Shown piece after piece: positions 45,518 through 56,196 of a DNA stretch of 64,000 nucleotides. The stretch is taken from NCBI GenBank assembly GCA_003427395.1, contig BFEA01000387.1:693371-757370 (forward strand), read 5' to 3'. Below the pieces are notes generated by a model that saw only the letters and a list, made by a program, of their open reading frames with translations, had not been told where the DNA came from and did not search any database. Positions within the stretch are counted from its first letter, which is position 1. The number at the start of each line of letters is the position of its first letter. The DNA comes from Chara braunii. Its lineage: Eukaryota > Streptophyta > Charophyceae > Charales > Characeae. The translations under genes were made by a program, and so were the position numbers.

Positions 45518-45708
45518 CTACCTTCTTCCCCCGAATAGTACGCATGGTCATATTGTTGTATCCCCACATACAGCTATCAATGACCGTGCGTTGCATTCGG
45601 GTTAAGACGACAGCAATTCCACCGATCACCGCCATCTTATACAGCTATAATGACCATGCGTTGTATTCGGGCTAAGACGACAGCAATTCCACCGATCACC
45701 GCCATCTT
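45518..45708. mobile_element. palindromic element P2 with duplicated right arm
   Basis: Left arm CTACCTTCTTCCCCCGAATA, right arm GCGTTGCATTCGGGTTAAGACG. The right-arm segment 45568-45638 is repeated in tandem as 45639-45708 (period 71). Member of the family best preserved at 49374-49488. Confidence 0.55.
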
Positions 45709-45807
45709 GTCGGAAGCCCAACCAGCGGTCCCAACGGAGGTCCCAGAGGTCCCACTACCGTTCATCCCAGATCAGTTCCAACCAGCAATACCACACGCAC
45801 ACGCTGG

Positions 45808-45892
45808 CTACCGTCTTCCACCCCGAACACAGCGCACCCTGATCATGGATGTATACAAGCTATCTTGCTGGTCCGATTCAGACGACGTAGCA
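45808..45892. mobile_element. palindromic element P3, degenerate
   Basis: A good left arm (CTACCGTCTTCCACCCCGAA, then CACAGCGCACCCTGATCATG). The right arm is reduced to AGACGACGTAG. Confidence 0.4.
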
Positions 45893-46022
45893 TGACCACA
45901 ACGTCCTGCCCGCAGTCCAACCTCCAATCCAATCAGCAGTCCCACAAGAAGTCCCACCAGTCCCACCAGGCACAACACCGTCCTACTATACGTGGCCTTA
46001 CGAATCGTATGAGATCTGCCCC

Positions 46023-46135
46023 ACTACCGTCCTCCCCCGAACATAACGCACCCTGAAAATGAACGTATACAAGCTATGTTTCCGACCCGATACAGGCAAA
46101 ATGGGTGTGCGTTGTGTTCGGGGGAAGACGATAGC
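46023..46135. mobile_element. palindromic element P4
   Basis: Arms ACTACCGTCCTCCCCCGAAC and its inverse near GTTCGGGGGAAGACGATAG, about 30 bp each with few mismatches. The centre includes GTATAC. Confidence 0.6.
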
Positions 46136-47189
46136 GGTTCCCAGAACACTCGCAGTAACTGGCTAGCAGTTACGTCTCATCTCAGGAAACACACACGAAG
46201 CTCCATCTGAGTCCATCAGAAATAGCGTCAGACGTCCCAGCAAGAGTCTTACCCGAAGTCCTGCCGGAAGTCCTCTCACTGAAAAAAAAAAAAAAAAAGC
46301 CTTCCTCCACGACTTCCACCAGACACCTCTCCCGCCTACTACTTCCACCAGACACAGCACTCTCTCTAGATCCCCGCAGGCACGTTTCCCCTCTCGCAAA
46401 AGGTCCCCCATCCATCCCCATCACCATCCACCACCTGTCGCACTCCTGTCAATAGAGTACCACTGGTGGGCCAAGCAAATGGAACCCGCAGTCCTAACAT
46501 CTAGCCTGCCAATAGATTCCCATCAGCGGCTCCAAGTGAATGGAGAAAAAAAGAAAGGGATAATTCGCAAAATTAACGCCAAAAAGTCGGGACATATGCC
46601 AAAATGCCCCTGAAAGATGGGTGTAGGGTTGGAAAGCCCTTTTGGGCCGAAATATTTGTGTTATGCCCCTGTCAGGCGGGTGTGAAAATTTGCGATCTGG
46701 ACCTCGACGTTTGGCCTTTTCCAATCGAGCCTTGAAAAAGTTGGCCAGTACTGGGGCATTTTGCAAAGTTGGACGGTACCCTGTAGAGGTATATTGCAAA
46801 GATGGGGCGTAGGGGCATTCCGCTCTACCCACATCTTCCAGGGGCATTTTGGCACACATCTCAACTTATGGCGGTATTTTGCAAATTATCCCAAGAAGAA
46901 ACGAACACCAGCTCGTCTCTGGCTCGCCACCAAATATCCAGACTCTCACCTTGAGTACCAACAGTCCCACTACGGGCTGACCCAGCCCACCCGGGGTGCG
47001 GCCATCCTGCCAGCAGTGCCCATCCAGACCCCACCCTAAGCTCTACCATTCCCACTACCGGCTGACTCAGCACGCCCCACTACCTGTAATCCCATCCATA
47101 GTCCCTTTGAACGCCCAAAAAACAGGCAAAATCCCGCTACACCATATTTCGGGCTGTGGTGGGTAGGAGCGGGGAACGTTCCCGCTCTG
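46136..47189. other. no gene recognised
   Basis: Contains an A run at 46280-46297. Several blocks near 46600-46880 mention TGGGGCATTTTGC / AGGGGCATTTTGGC in both orientations, another small family of inverted words. No gene motif. Confidence 0.4.
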
Positions 47190-47432
47190 ATACCGCCAGA
47201 ATGAGGACGAAGGGTTGAGGGTGGAGGACATGGAGATGGAGATGGAAGGGACAGCGCCGCTCAACACGCCCGTACTCCAACATGTGCAGAACGAAGAATG
47301 AATAGAAAACAGACAACAGCTGGGGTATACCCCCAGCGGACCCACTGGACGGGCCTGGTGCCTGGTACCGACAGTGGTACCGGCCAGGCCTGGCCAGGAC
47401 TGACTGGAACAGCACACGGCCTGCGCCCCAGC
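47190..47432 (+). repeat. dispersed ~260-bp repeat, diverged copy
   Basis: Shares with 52408-52668 and 63740-64000 the blocks GAAGGGACAGCGC, GTACTCCAA, AAACAGACAAC, TGGGGTATACCCCC, TGGTACCGACAGTGGTACCG and AACAGCACACGGCCTG, in the same order. More diverged than the other two. Confidence 0.7.
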
Positions 47433-47506
47433 AGAAGTCCCACCAGCAGCCCTACCAGTCCACCTTACTCGTGTCAATCCAGCGGTCACTCCCACCACTC
47501 GTTCCG

Positions 47507-47665
47507 AAATCCACCCCCTGTCCTTCGGGACATCCGTTAAAATTGGAGCGATACAGAGAAGATTAGCATGGCCCCTGCGCAAGGATGACACGCATAAATC
47601 GAGAAATGGTCCAAATTAAAAAAAAAATAAAAAAAATAAATAAATAAAAATAAATCCAACCCCTG
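47507..47665 (+). mobile_element. retroposed U6 unit with target-site duplication
   Basis: AAATCCACCCCCTG at 47507-47520 and AAATCCAACCCCTG at 47652-47665 (13 of 14 identical) bracket a U6 copy and an A-rich tail with scattered T. The mismatch and impure tail suggest an older event than the copy at 37.7 kb. Confidence 0.88.
47520..47616 (+). pseudogene. U6 snRNA retrocopy, full length
   Basis: Differs from the copy at 37707 only at GGAGCGATAC (for GGAACGATAC), at AAATCGAGAAATGG (for AAATTGAGAAATGG) and beyond GGTCCAAATT. All catalytic U6 blocks remain. No Pol III upstream element or T-run terminator is present. An A-rich tail takes the terminator's place. Confidence 0.9.
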
Positions 47666-47669
47666 CCCA

Positions 47670-48710
47670 ACCTCTCGTCCTGTCAGTAGTGCCACCCACC
47701 AGCACTCCTGCTACTGACCGTCGAACCTTGGCAGCTTTCCCACTGCAAGTACGCCGCAGACCCGGCCCCTACCCATCCCACCCAACTATCCAACCCGTCT
47801 TTAATTATCTTTCGTGATCTTTTGGTCGGAAAGAAAAAGCAACACCACACCGTGTCCAGCGTCCCATCACGAAACCCCACATAGGAAAAAATCAGAAACG
47901 AAACCCCAAACCTTTGAAAACGTACAAAAACGAAACCCAAAAAAATGACAGATCCATCCTGCAATCTCCGCGAAGCCAAGCCTCATTCTTGGGAGTTCAT
48001 CATTGCTCCCCAAGTGAAGGTGGGGGGGGAGGGGGGAGGGGGGAGGGGGGAGGAGGGAGGGAGAAATTAGCTCCCTACCGTAACTCCCAATCGAGATCCC
48101 CGTTCTCGTCTACAAATCTCCGAACTCCATCGTCAATCACTGGCGACCACGTCGATCAGCGAAAAAGAGCTCATCATCCATCCCCTCTTATCTCAGCCAC
48201 TCAACTACCTGCGGCCAGTAGAGAGATGGGCGACAACCCTCAACCCCTGCCCTAATCCACAGAAGAGCTCACTCCCAATCTCCTCTCTGCCAAAAGACAC
48301 CAGTACCGACTTTTCTCACTACGTCAGGAGTCGAAGTCACGACCCGTTCGTATACGTTGTGCGGACGACAAGTCACCCACATATAGCCTGGGTGAAGCAT
48401 CAGCCTTTCTGGCTGATCCCACGAAATCGACGAGCAGGGAAGTAACATCTCCATTGGCATCATCTATCTATGATAACAAGCTAATCATCCCTATCCATCT
48501 ATTACACCGATCAAAAAAAACCAAAAGAGATCGGTGCTCTGATCGAGACGGCAGCAACTTTACTGGCTGATCTCAGCGAAATCGACCGTCCATTCTCATC
48601 AGCAGCAGCAACGGCTCTCATCTCTCGCTGCGTCCCATTTTCTCTCGACCCACCATATCCTCCTTCCAGCCACATCGGTCATTCACGTTCCCATCCCCCC
48701 AATTACTTCT
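47670..48710. other. no gene recognised apart from a G-rich tract
   Basis: Short frames with no motif. Holds the G-rich repeat at 48020-48062. Confidence 0.45.
48020..48062 (+). repeat. G-rich repeat, quadruplex-capable
   Basis: Five or more G runs of three to eight bases separated by single A: (GGGGGGA)n. The spacing fits a G-quadruplex with one-base loops. Confidence 0.85.
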
Positions 48711-48719
48711 CTTCCGTGC

Positions 48720-48885
48720 CTGCATCATTTGTTGTCTACCCTCTCCTCCTCCTCCTCCCTACCCCCGGCTTAACTTATCCCACAGTCGGCCGAACACAGT
48801 GCCTGCATCATTTGATGTCTACCATCTCCTCCTCCTGCTTAACCCCGCCTTTTCCCAGAGTCGGCCGAACACGGCGAGTGAGTGG
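48720..48885 (+). repeat. 83-bp tandem duplication
   Basis: The unit TGCATCATTTG...CTCCTCCTCC...AGTCGGCCGAACAC occurs twice with differences (starts 48721 and 48804). Confidence 0.8.
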
Positions 48886-48950
48886 AAAGATCATCACCGA
48901 TTTCTTCCCCATCCACAACTCCCGGCCCTCTTCATCTTCCCGATCGCCCA

Positions 48951-49068
48951 TATAGGGCCTCGCCGCACCACTCGCCAATGCCAACATTCTGAATGAATCG
49001 GGTCGAACACAATGATCAGATCCACTCGCGATGCTGGCGTTAGGCGAGTCGTGCGGCGAGGCCCATAA
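48951..49068. mobile_element. palindromic element P5
   Basis: GGCCTCGCCGCACCACTCGCC on the left is inverted as GGCGAGTCGTGCGGCGAGGCC on the right, with one mismatch. About 118 bp. Arms differ from the P2-P4 family. Confidence 0.65.
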
Positions 49069-49112
49069 TTAGGGCGAACGGAAACAAGTACGCTTTCAAC
49101 CCACCTCCTCTT

Positions 49113-49175
49113 CCCCTTCTCCTCCTCCTCCTCCTCCTCCTCCTCCTCCTCCTCCTCCTCCTCCTCCTCCCCTTC
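49113..49175. repeat. (TCC)n microsatellite
   Basis: CTC/TCC trinucleotide run. The arginine-rich minus frame is compositional. Confidence 0.95.
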
Positions 49176-49373
49176 TCCTCATCCTCCTCCTCCGCCCATT
49201 CCTTCTCCACCGTCGCCCAATCAATTAGGGCAAGCGAGAAGAGTCGCCCCGCCTTAACCACCACTTTCTCGTCCTCCCTCACACAACCAATCCACTTCTC
49301 TCCAACCTCCTCCCTACTACCATCCTCATCCCTCCACCTCGAAAAAATTGAGGCCTCATCAACGATCGCGTTT

Positions 49374-49488
49374 GACTACCGTCTTCACCCGAATAGAACG
49401 CCCTGTCATTATCGCCGTATCTAGACGGAAAGATGCCCCAAATACGGCTACAAAGACCGGGCGTTGTATTCGGGTGAAGACGGTAGTC
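49374..49488. mobile_element. palindromic element P6, best-preserved member
   Basis: GACTACCGTCTTCACCCGAA begins a 30-bp arm that is inverted at the right with one mismatch. The total of 115 bp can fold on itself almost end to end. Same family as P2, P3, P4 and P7. The bases after the right arm (GTTCCC) are shared with P4, so the true element may extend slightly. Confidence 0.7.
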
Positions 49489-49977
49489 GTTCCCGAAAAT
49501 AGAATCAGAGTAGACTGGCCTGATCTGAGGAGATCAACCCTTCTCATCAATCTAGGCTGCTCTCCTACAACATCGCTCAGCGAACACAAGTGCTGCGGAC
49601 GGGGTTGCGGCCGCTGCCAACCGCGCCCGCTAACTCCAAGCCCTCTACGGAGGCCGGAGGGGGACGGTCAAGCGCCACGTCTCCCCCTCAGCGATGTGGG
49701 GCATCCCACGTGCGCCGAGATACCACCCCTCTGGCTCAGCGAACCCAGCCCCGCAGCTCCTTTTTAATGGGCCACGCTGCTGAGCTGTCACCTTCACACT
49801 GAAGACGGACTCAAGCCGACTGCCTGTCGCCGGTTACCAGCGCGCTTAGCGCCGCCATCGCACACACAGCAGCAAAGTCCACAGAACGGCCTTCGATCAG
49901 AAGAGAAATCCAAGCTCAACCAACAAGAGACATGAACGCATTCATCCACCATAGATCCAAGGAATGGAGCCGACAGA

Positions 49978-50133
49978 CGAGAAGAATAAAGTCACCAGGT
50001 GCAGACATAGCAAGTGCTGACAGATTGTGAGCTATTTCTCGATTCTAACAAAAGGACGAGAAGAATGAAGTCACCAGGTGCAGACATAGCAAGTGCTGAC
50101 AGATTGTGAGCTATTTCTCGATTCTAACAAAAG
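49978..50133 (+). repeat. 78-bp tandem duplication
   Basis: 49978-50055 and 50056-50133 differ at about one base (AATAAAG/AATGAAG). Confidence 0.92.
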
Positions 50134-50185
50134 GAGGGGGTAACAATTCTAAGGACGATCACACTCAATAGCAATGAACACTCCC

Positions 50186-50240
50186 CCAGGCAATCCCCTA
50201 CCCCAGGCAATCCCCTGCCCCAGGGAATCCCCTGCCCCAG
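50186..50240 (+). repeat. 18-bp repeat, three units
   Basis: CCCCAGGCAATCCCCT-type units in tandem. Confidence 0.85.
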
Positions 50241-50445
50241 GACGATCACACTCATTTCAGAGAGAGAGAACCAGTAAGTGGGTGTGATATAATTCTAAGG
50301 AATAAACCACGAGGCGATCTTTCTTATCTGGCTTGACAGCATGAGAAGAGAGAAAAGAAAAAACGACGAGAACAGAGTGCGAACGAATGGGAGGAGCAGG
50401 GGATTCCATCATCCCGCCGCCGCTGAAGGGCAGGCCAACAAATGC

Positions 50446-50541
50446 CCTCCCTCCCCCGAACACAAGGCACCCTGCTCGTGACTGCATCGGGGCGGAAATA
50501 GAGCTTGTGGTCATGATCGGGGGCGTTGTTTTCGGAGGCAG
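50446..50541. mobile_element. palindromic element P7, degenerate
   Basis: CCTCCCCCGAACACAAGGCA left arm and GGGGCGTTGTTTTCGGAGGC right arm: the P6 family with several changes. Confidence 0.45.
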
Positions 50542-52149
50542 ACGGGCGGGGGGACAGGATCCTGACGAAAGGCGGGAAAGCGTGTGACACGCTACAACAA
50601 GGCCAAGCACGCACACAAGATCAAGGTCGTACAACTGAAGATCAAGGCGTGTGACACGTCGTGTGACACGTCGCACGCATGGAAGATCAAGGCTTGGCAA
50701 CTGAACTCACCGGATGTTCACATTCGGCGCGTCGAAAGGGGCCGACCAGCAACAGCACGCGCACGCGCGGACGTTTTCAGACCTATCCCTCCGCGCGTAG
50801 ACTCGTGGCGCGCACTGCCCCTTCCAATGCCGCAAGAGAGCGTGCCCAGTTACCACGTCGTAGCTGACAAAGCTTTCCAGCACGTGGCGCTCCCGAGTTA
50901 CGCTGCACTCATCGTGGCCTTGTTCCGCGTGTGCCTCGATCACCCTGCCCTCTCTCTCAACTTGCTCCTGAAGTGAAGTGATCAATCGGACCATTCATCC
51001 CAATCCCTACCCCGAAGAACTGGCCAGGAGGCGCACAAAATTCACCCCGCCATAGCCCAAACATACTTGTACTACGTAGCTGCCTGACGGCCTCAGGAAG
51101 GCATGCATTTCCATAAAAAACGCCGCCTCTAGTATATTTTATTGCAAGTTTAGGCGGCAGTTTTATTGCGAGTTTAGAAGGTAGAAACCGCACCGACAGA
51201 GATTAACTTTCAACGTTTTAACCTGGGGGTGACCCCGCAAACCAAACCGGCGCGCGCTGACCGTTGCTCTGAAAAACCTGCGGCCACGATCGTAGACCGG
51301 TGAAGTGTCGTAATAACTCCCATTGTGAGAGTGCGATATGGCCATTGTTCGGTCCTTCAATCCGAGCCACAACCTCCGGGCTGGTTCCCACTTAACAGCG
51401 AGTAATCGCTCCTGGCCGTTGGTTTTGGGAATCAACGACCTGAAGCGGAGAATCTAGGAACATGGGACCAGGCCCTCGGTCACCGCTGGTGAAAACCCCT
51501 TGTCCGGACAAGCACACGACTAACAGAAAACAGCCGTAGATGTCTGTTATCGACGGACAGAATCTTTTCGTCCATCGGTACAAGTGGAACCTCGCCTACG
51601 GCCTTCGCCGGCAGGGGCTTTGGAAAAACACAATTAATAAAAACGCAAAAAGGAAAACAGTTGTGGCTGCGAATGCTTCAACTTGTAGTTGTCACTTCCT
51701 GGCCACGAGAAAAAGGCTCGAAAACTGAAGGGAAAATTGCAACAAAATTGTATTCCAGCTTCGCCTATTATCAGGTTTTCTGTATCTGGCAGGCAAGCAG
51801 GGAGGTTGACGCACCCCATTTAGCAGCCCGCAGGGGATGCTTGTTTACACGCGGGGCCTTCCCTGCGTGCGGGGTTTAGACTTGCTCTCGAGTAGGAACG
51901 GGCTCCTGCCATCAGATCTGAAAATCTCACGGCCGCACTGTGGCCACGCTGAAAAATACTGGGAGCCTAAACTAAACCCCTTTTCCGGGGCATGGCCCAC
52001 GAGCCAGGTCCTTTTGTTCGCAGCCCGTCAGGGGTGCGTTTTCCCCCCTGAGACATATTCGTCGTCCTTCGTTACACCGGTCGTTGATTCGGGCTCGTTT
52101 GGTCGTTGGAAGGTTCGAAAAATGCAGGCAGATGCAGGCACGACACTTT
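50542..52149. other. no gene recognised
   Basis: Short frames. GTTTAGGCGGCAGTTTTATTGC-like and related words recur near 51130-51180. Nothing with a known motif. Confidence 0.45.
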
Positions 52150-52355
52150 GGGGGGTAGTGGCAGTTTCTTTGAAAAATGCGGAACCGGTAGCTGCCCGTG
52201 GGACCGCGTGTTGAGTTTTGGTCAAAACGGTGGCAAAGCAACAGCAGGGTGGATCTTTGGGGGGGGGTGGCAGTTTCTTTGACAAATGCAGGACCGGTAG
52301 CTGCCCGTGGGACCGCGCGCTAGGTTTCGGTCAAAACGGTGGCAAAGCAGAGCAT
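52150..52355 (+). repeat. 109-bp tandem duplication
   Basis: Blocks GGCAGTTTCTTTGA, GTAGCTGCCCGTGGGACCGC and GGTCAAAACGGTGGCAAAGC occur twice with period 109. Confidence 0.88.
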
Positions 52356-52407
52356 AGTGGAAAAGTGGAAAAGTCTGAATCAGAAAGTGTGCCGGACCCG
52401 CCGAGAT

Positions 52408-52668
52408 GGCGGTCCGACAGGATGGAGAAGAAGGGTGGACGAAGGAGGAGGTAGAGATGGAGCTAGAAGGGACAGCGCAGCTCCGACGCAGACTCCACAC
52501 GCACGTACTCCAAGATCTGCAAAAGTGAAGAATGCCAAAAAACAGACAACTGCTGGGGTATACCCCCGACGGACTGACTGACTGGACTGGACTGGACTGG
52601 TACCGACAGTGGTACCGGGCAGGACTAGAACAGCACACGGCCTGTGGGGTCAGGCCACGGCCTGGTCC
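52408..52668 (+). repeat. dispersed 261-bp repeat, copy 2
   Basis: Aligns without gaps to 63740-64000, beginning GGCGGTCCGACAGGATGGAG and ending GGCCACGGCCTGGTCC. It may continue beyond the aligned part, since the other copy is cut by the window edge. Short open frames in both directions are shared, but no protein family is recognised. Confidence 0.88.
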
Positions 52669-53841
52669 CACAGGCCGAACTGGGCAAATAGCCAAATAAG
52701 ACCTGGTTGTCGGCCAGGGCAAATGAAGGCCCGCTGCATGATCCTCAGACCTGTAATGGATCGCAAAAGCCATAAACACGCTATCCGCAAAAGCAACGGA
52801 ACTCTGCAATAAAGAAAGCTGAGAAATCTAGGATGCTGAGCAAGCTCCATGCGGAGTCCATGCGATGCATCCTAAGCTACATAATGTAAAAAGAAAGCAA
52901 ATGTCTGGTATCCATATTCTAGCTAACAACAGAAAATGAAATGTAGTATGATACAATCCTAAATTCCTGGAGGCGGTGGCCTCAGTGCTGAAAGGAAAAG
53001 AGCAATATGTCACAAGATAATGTCATGTCGTTGAACCACTAAGAGTGGGATGGTCTCAGAGGGGGTGAATGCAGCCTAAGAATCGAAACTCCTAAGGGCA
53101 GTCACACATGAAGGTGGGATGGGTCATCAGGCTCAAGGTGGGAGAGTGGTAGCGAAACAAAACCAATGACCATAACAGATAGACCATCAAGGCGGGTAAT
53201 GCTCGACAAAAGGGTGACACCATGCAGGGTCGACCATGAAAAGGGGAGCCTGGAATAGGGTGGAGCTATGCCGAACTGGAGGCATGCAATAGCCGGCGCT
53301 AGGGTGATGAGGGCAGTGGGGGAGGGAACATGCACACAACTCACCGACTGGGAGAGGGAGTTAGATCTGGGAGCAAGGAAGCCAAGATAACGCTACGGTC
53401 TCAATGCCTATGCGATACCAAGGGAGAGTCAAACTCAAAGAGACCCAACTAAGTAAGAACCATCATGCGACAGAGGTAAGGGAGTATACAGGGTAGGGTG
53501 GTTACGTGAAGTAGTCACGTCCAAAGTAGCTGAAGCCGATAAGGTAGATGAAGTCGTCGAAGTGGTCAATGACGTCGATGAAGTAGCAGTTGAGTCGATG
53601 TCGAAGCAGAGCCGCAAAACGCTGACATCCTGAAGAAAAGTTGATGATGGAGTACCTGATGGTGTGAGTCAGTGGGGAAAGATGGAGGATAACAGTGTCA
53701 GTCATCGTAACGCGAAGGGCGACGATGAGTGCGTTGTGGACACTCGGAGGCGACCGTCTGCGACTGAGGAATGGCCTCAGAGGGAGCGGGCTCGTCCTCA
53801 GCAATCTTCTCAGCTGGAGGAAGAGGAAGAGGGTCAGTCGG
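52669..53841. other. 3' flank of chromovirus 2, LTR not identified
   Basis: Should include the 3' untranslated part and possibly the 3' LTR of the chromovirus. I could not find a polypurine tract or a sequence repeated right of 61.8 kb. GTCGATGAAG/GTCGTCGAAG words repeat near 53550-53600. Confidence 0.4.
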
Positions 53842-54586
53842 CTAAGTAGAAGCAGATGTCTCAGCACGACGAGCACGATCATATGCACGCACCAACATCC
53901 TGGCGTGCTGCAAGTGCTCGAGGGGCTCCCAAGTAGCCTCCTTATCAGGGTAGCCCTTCCAACGCACAAGGTACTCGATACGTGGAGGGGTATCGTCGGT
54001 AACTCGGCGTGATACGATGTCGGAAACAACGAACTCCTCGTGACCGTCCACCATGATAGGTGGAGGGCGCTCATAAGGGCGTCCGGCGAAGCGCTCGGAC
54101 GGTCTGCGATAAGGACGCAGCAAAGAGACGTGGTAAACATCGTGTACGCGAGTCTGTCGAAGATAATCAGGTAACTTCACACGGAAACTGACCGGACTAG
54201 CGGCAGTATCAGAGCCGACGGCCTGAAGGATGGGGCATGGACCGAAGAAACAACGCCTGAACTTGCGAAGCGTATCTGCTTCGACTTGTAAGTGGCGTGC
54301 GTCGACGAGCACATCGTCACCGATTTTGAATGGATGATCCATTCGTGGTCGGTTCGCTCGTGCGGCCATGCGAGTCTGGGAGTCGGCTAAACTCTCGTGT
54401 GCGCGCTTCATAATCGCCGCCATGTGGGCGATCCAGTCGTCAAGCGCAGGGCGACGAGTGTTTGGGCGCAACCGCGATGGTCGTAGGAAATTCACGGGTA
54501 CGCGAGGGTGGTAGCCGAGGTCGCAATAGAATGGCGACATCCCCGTGGCTGGCGAAACAGCGTGGTTGTACGCAATCTCCACGTGG
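53842..54586 (-). pseudogene. chromovirus integrase C-terminus and chromodomain
   Basis: Resumes integrase after the hAT insertion: HVEIAYNHAVSPATGMSPF, the GDDVLVDARHL region and KFRRCFFGPCPI (the GPY/F module). A chromodomain follows, with EFVVSDIVSRRV, then YLVRWKGYPDKEATWEPLEHL and a basic end. In chromoviruses this domain tethers integration complexes to histone marks. The aromatic residues of the binding cage (Y, W, W region) are present. The frame matches that of the integrase core at 56203-57048. Confidence 0.9.
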
Positions 54587-54594
54587 GCTAAGTG
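54587..54594 (+). other. hAT target-site duplication, left
   Basis: GCTAAGTG, repeated exactly at 56189-56196 on the other side of the insertion. Confidence 0.9.
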
Positions 54595-55375
54595 CAGAGA
54601 TGAGCACCGGGTACCCAGACCCGCATCCACCTACACCCACCCCACCCACGAGAACATTGGGTCAGGCGCGGGTCTTGATAAGGTGACCTGGGTGGGATGA
54701 GGGCGGGTCAAGGCCAGACAACTTGGGTGGGTGACAGGTGGGTCAACATTAGGCCTGGGTCACCCAAGCGGGTGGGTGACAGGTAGGTGAGTGCTAGGAC
54801 TGGGTCACCTAACCCATAGACCCAGGACAACCCATGAGGACCCCCTCCTCCCCCCCCCCCCCAATCCCTGCACGAAATGTCCACCCGCCTAAAAAAGTCG
54901 AAGGTGCACGCACAAAATGTCAAGTCCCGTCGTCGGCCTGCCTGGAAAAAAAAGAAAGGTCGAGGTCCTCCTGGAAAAAAAAAAGCAGGAACCTTCTTTC
55001 AAATTTTTCGCACACTCCTCTTGCCTCTTGGCGGCTGCACCACGGCCCACGTTTGGACGAGTTACCGCTTTCAAACGGGATGCTGAGTTTCGCTCTCAGT
55101 GAAACAACAGGGGCGGAACCTAACCACAACAGGTGGCAAGGTTCACTCCCCACTTTTGAAGTTCTGGAGCGCTTTGAATTTAAGCGCCGTCATCCAGCCA
55201 CGGTACAACTTGTGCACGGTTCAGCAACAGGGAGGAGGTGGCGAGGCGGTGAGGAGGGGGGCAACGCATCGACGGCCTGGGGAGCAACAGCGCGGCCACG
55301 AGCCACGTACCGACGGCCTGGGGAGCCATGCACTGACGGCCTGGGGAGCAACAGCGCTGCTACGAGTGAGCAACA

Positions 55376-55569
55376 NNNNNNNNNNNNNNNNNNNNNNNNN
55401 NNNNNNNNNNNNNNNNNNNNNNNNNNNNNNNNNNNNNNNNNNNNNNNNNNNNNNNNNNNNNNNNNNNNNNNNNNNNNNNNNNNNNNNNNNNNNNNNNNNN
55501 NNNNNNNNNNNNNNNNNNNNNNNNNNNNNNNNNNNNNNNNNNNNNNNNNNNNNNNNNNNNNNNNNNNNN
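55376..55569. other. assembly gap (194 N)
   Basis: A gap inside the hAT element, next to GA-rich sequence. Confidence 0.98.
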
Positions 55570-55736
55570 AGAGAGAGAGAGAGTCAGATTTCACTTTTCT
55601 GCATCTCTCCACAAACACGCTCCGATTCAGGCATGAAATCCGAGAGAGAGAGAGAGAGGCAAGGCCGTGACGTGGGTGATTCCTGTGAGAGAGTCAGAGA
55701 GAGAGAGAGACGTGGGCGATTCCTGTGAGAGAAACA

Positions 55737-55739
<3 letters not shown>

Positions 55740-55817
<78 letters not shown>

Positions 55818-55846
55818 ATCTCTATCTCGCGCGCGCGCGCGCGCGC
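55740..55846. repeat. (CT)n then (GC)n simple repeat
   Basis: About 70 bases of CT, a CTATCT variant, then about 18 bases of alternating GC that could adopt left-handed DNA. Confidence 0.95.
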
Positions 55847-56188
55847 CCCGAGAGTGTTTGATTCTGTCGTGTCACTTCATAATGTCATATTGTCTGTAAA
55901 TGTTCGAAGGAATAGATAATAGTGGGCACGACCGACTGCGGGTGAAAAGATACTACATCCCGGGTGCGGGATGACAATTATTTTTTTGCGGGTGCGGGTG
56001 GGTCTGGGTGAACCTATTTTACGGGTGGCGGGTGGGTTGGGCATGGGCATAAAAATTCCAAAAAATGCTTGGGTGACTTGGATCAGCTTCAAACTTTTTT
56101 TTTTTTTTTTTTTAAGGGTTGCATGTACTAAGAAAAATTTTGGTAGGTTGGGTGAAGTGGCATTTCAAAAAAAAAATGCTCATCTCTG

Positions 56189-56196
56189 GCTAAGTG
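56189..56196 (+). other. hAT target-site duplication, right
   Basis: GCTAAGTG, the partner of 54587-54594. Confidence 0.9.

Larger units (their letters stand above)
54595..56188. mobile_element. non-autonomous hAT transposon
   Basis: Ends CAGAGATGAGCA and TGCTCATCTCTG are perfect 12-bp inverted repeats, flanked by an exact 8-bp duplication (GCTAAGTG). Both are diagnostic of hAT elements. Subterminal regions are crowded with GGGTGGGT/GGGTGAC/ACCCG words (54605-54800 and 55945-56045), as expected of transposase-binding motifs. No transposase frame is seen. The inside holds a CGACGGCCTGGGGAGCAACA repeat (about 55269-55375), a 194-N gap, a long CT microsatellite and a short GC run. Internal loss of transposase makes it dependent on another element. 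Confidence 0.9.
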
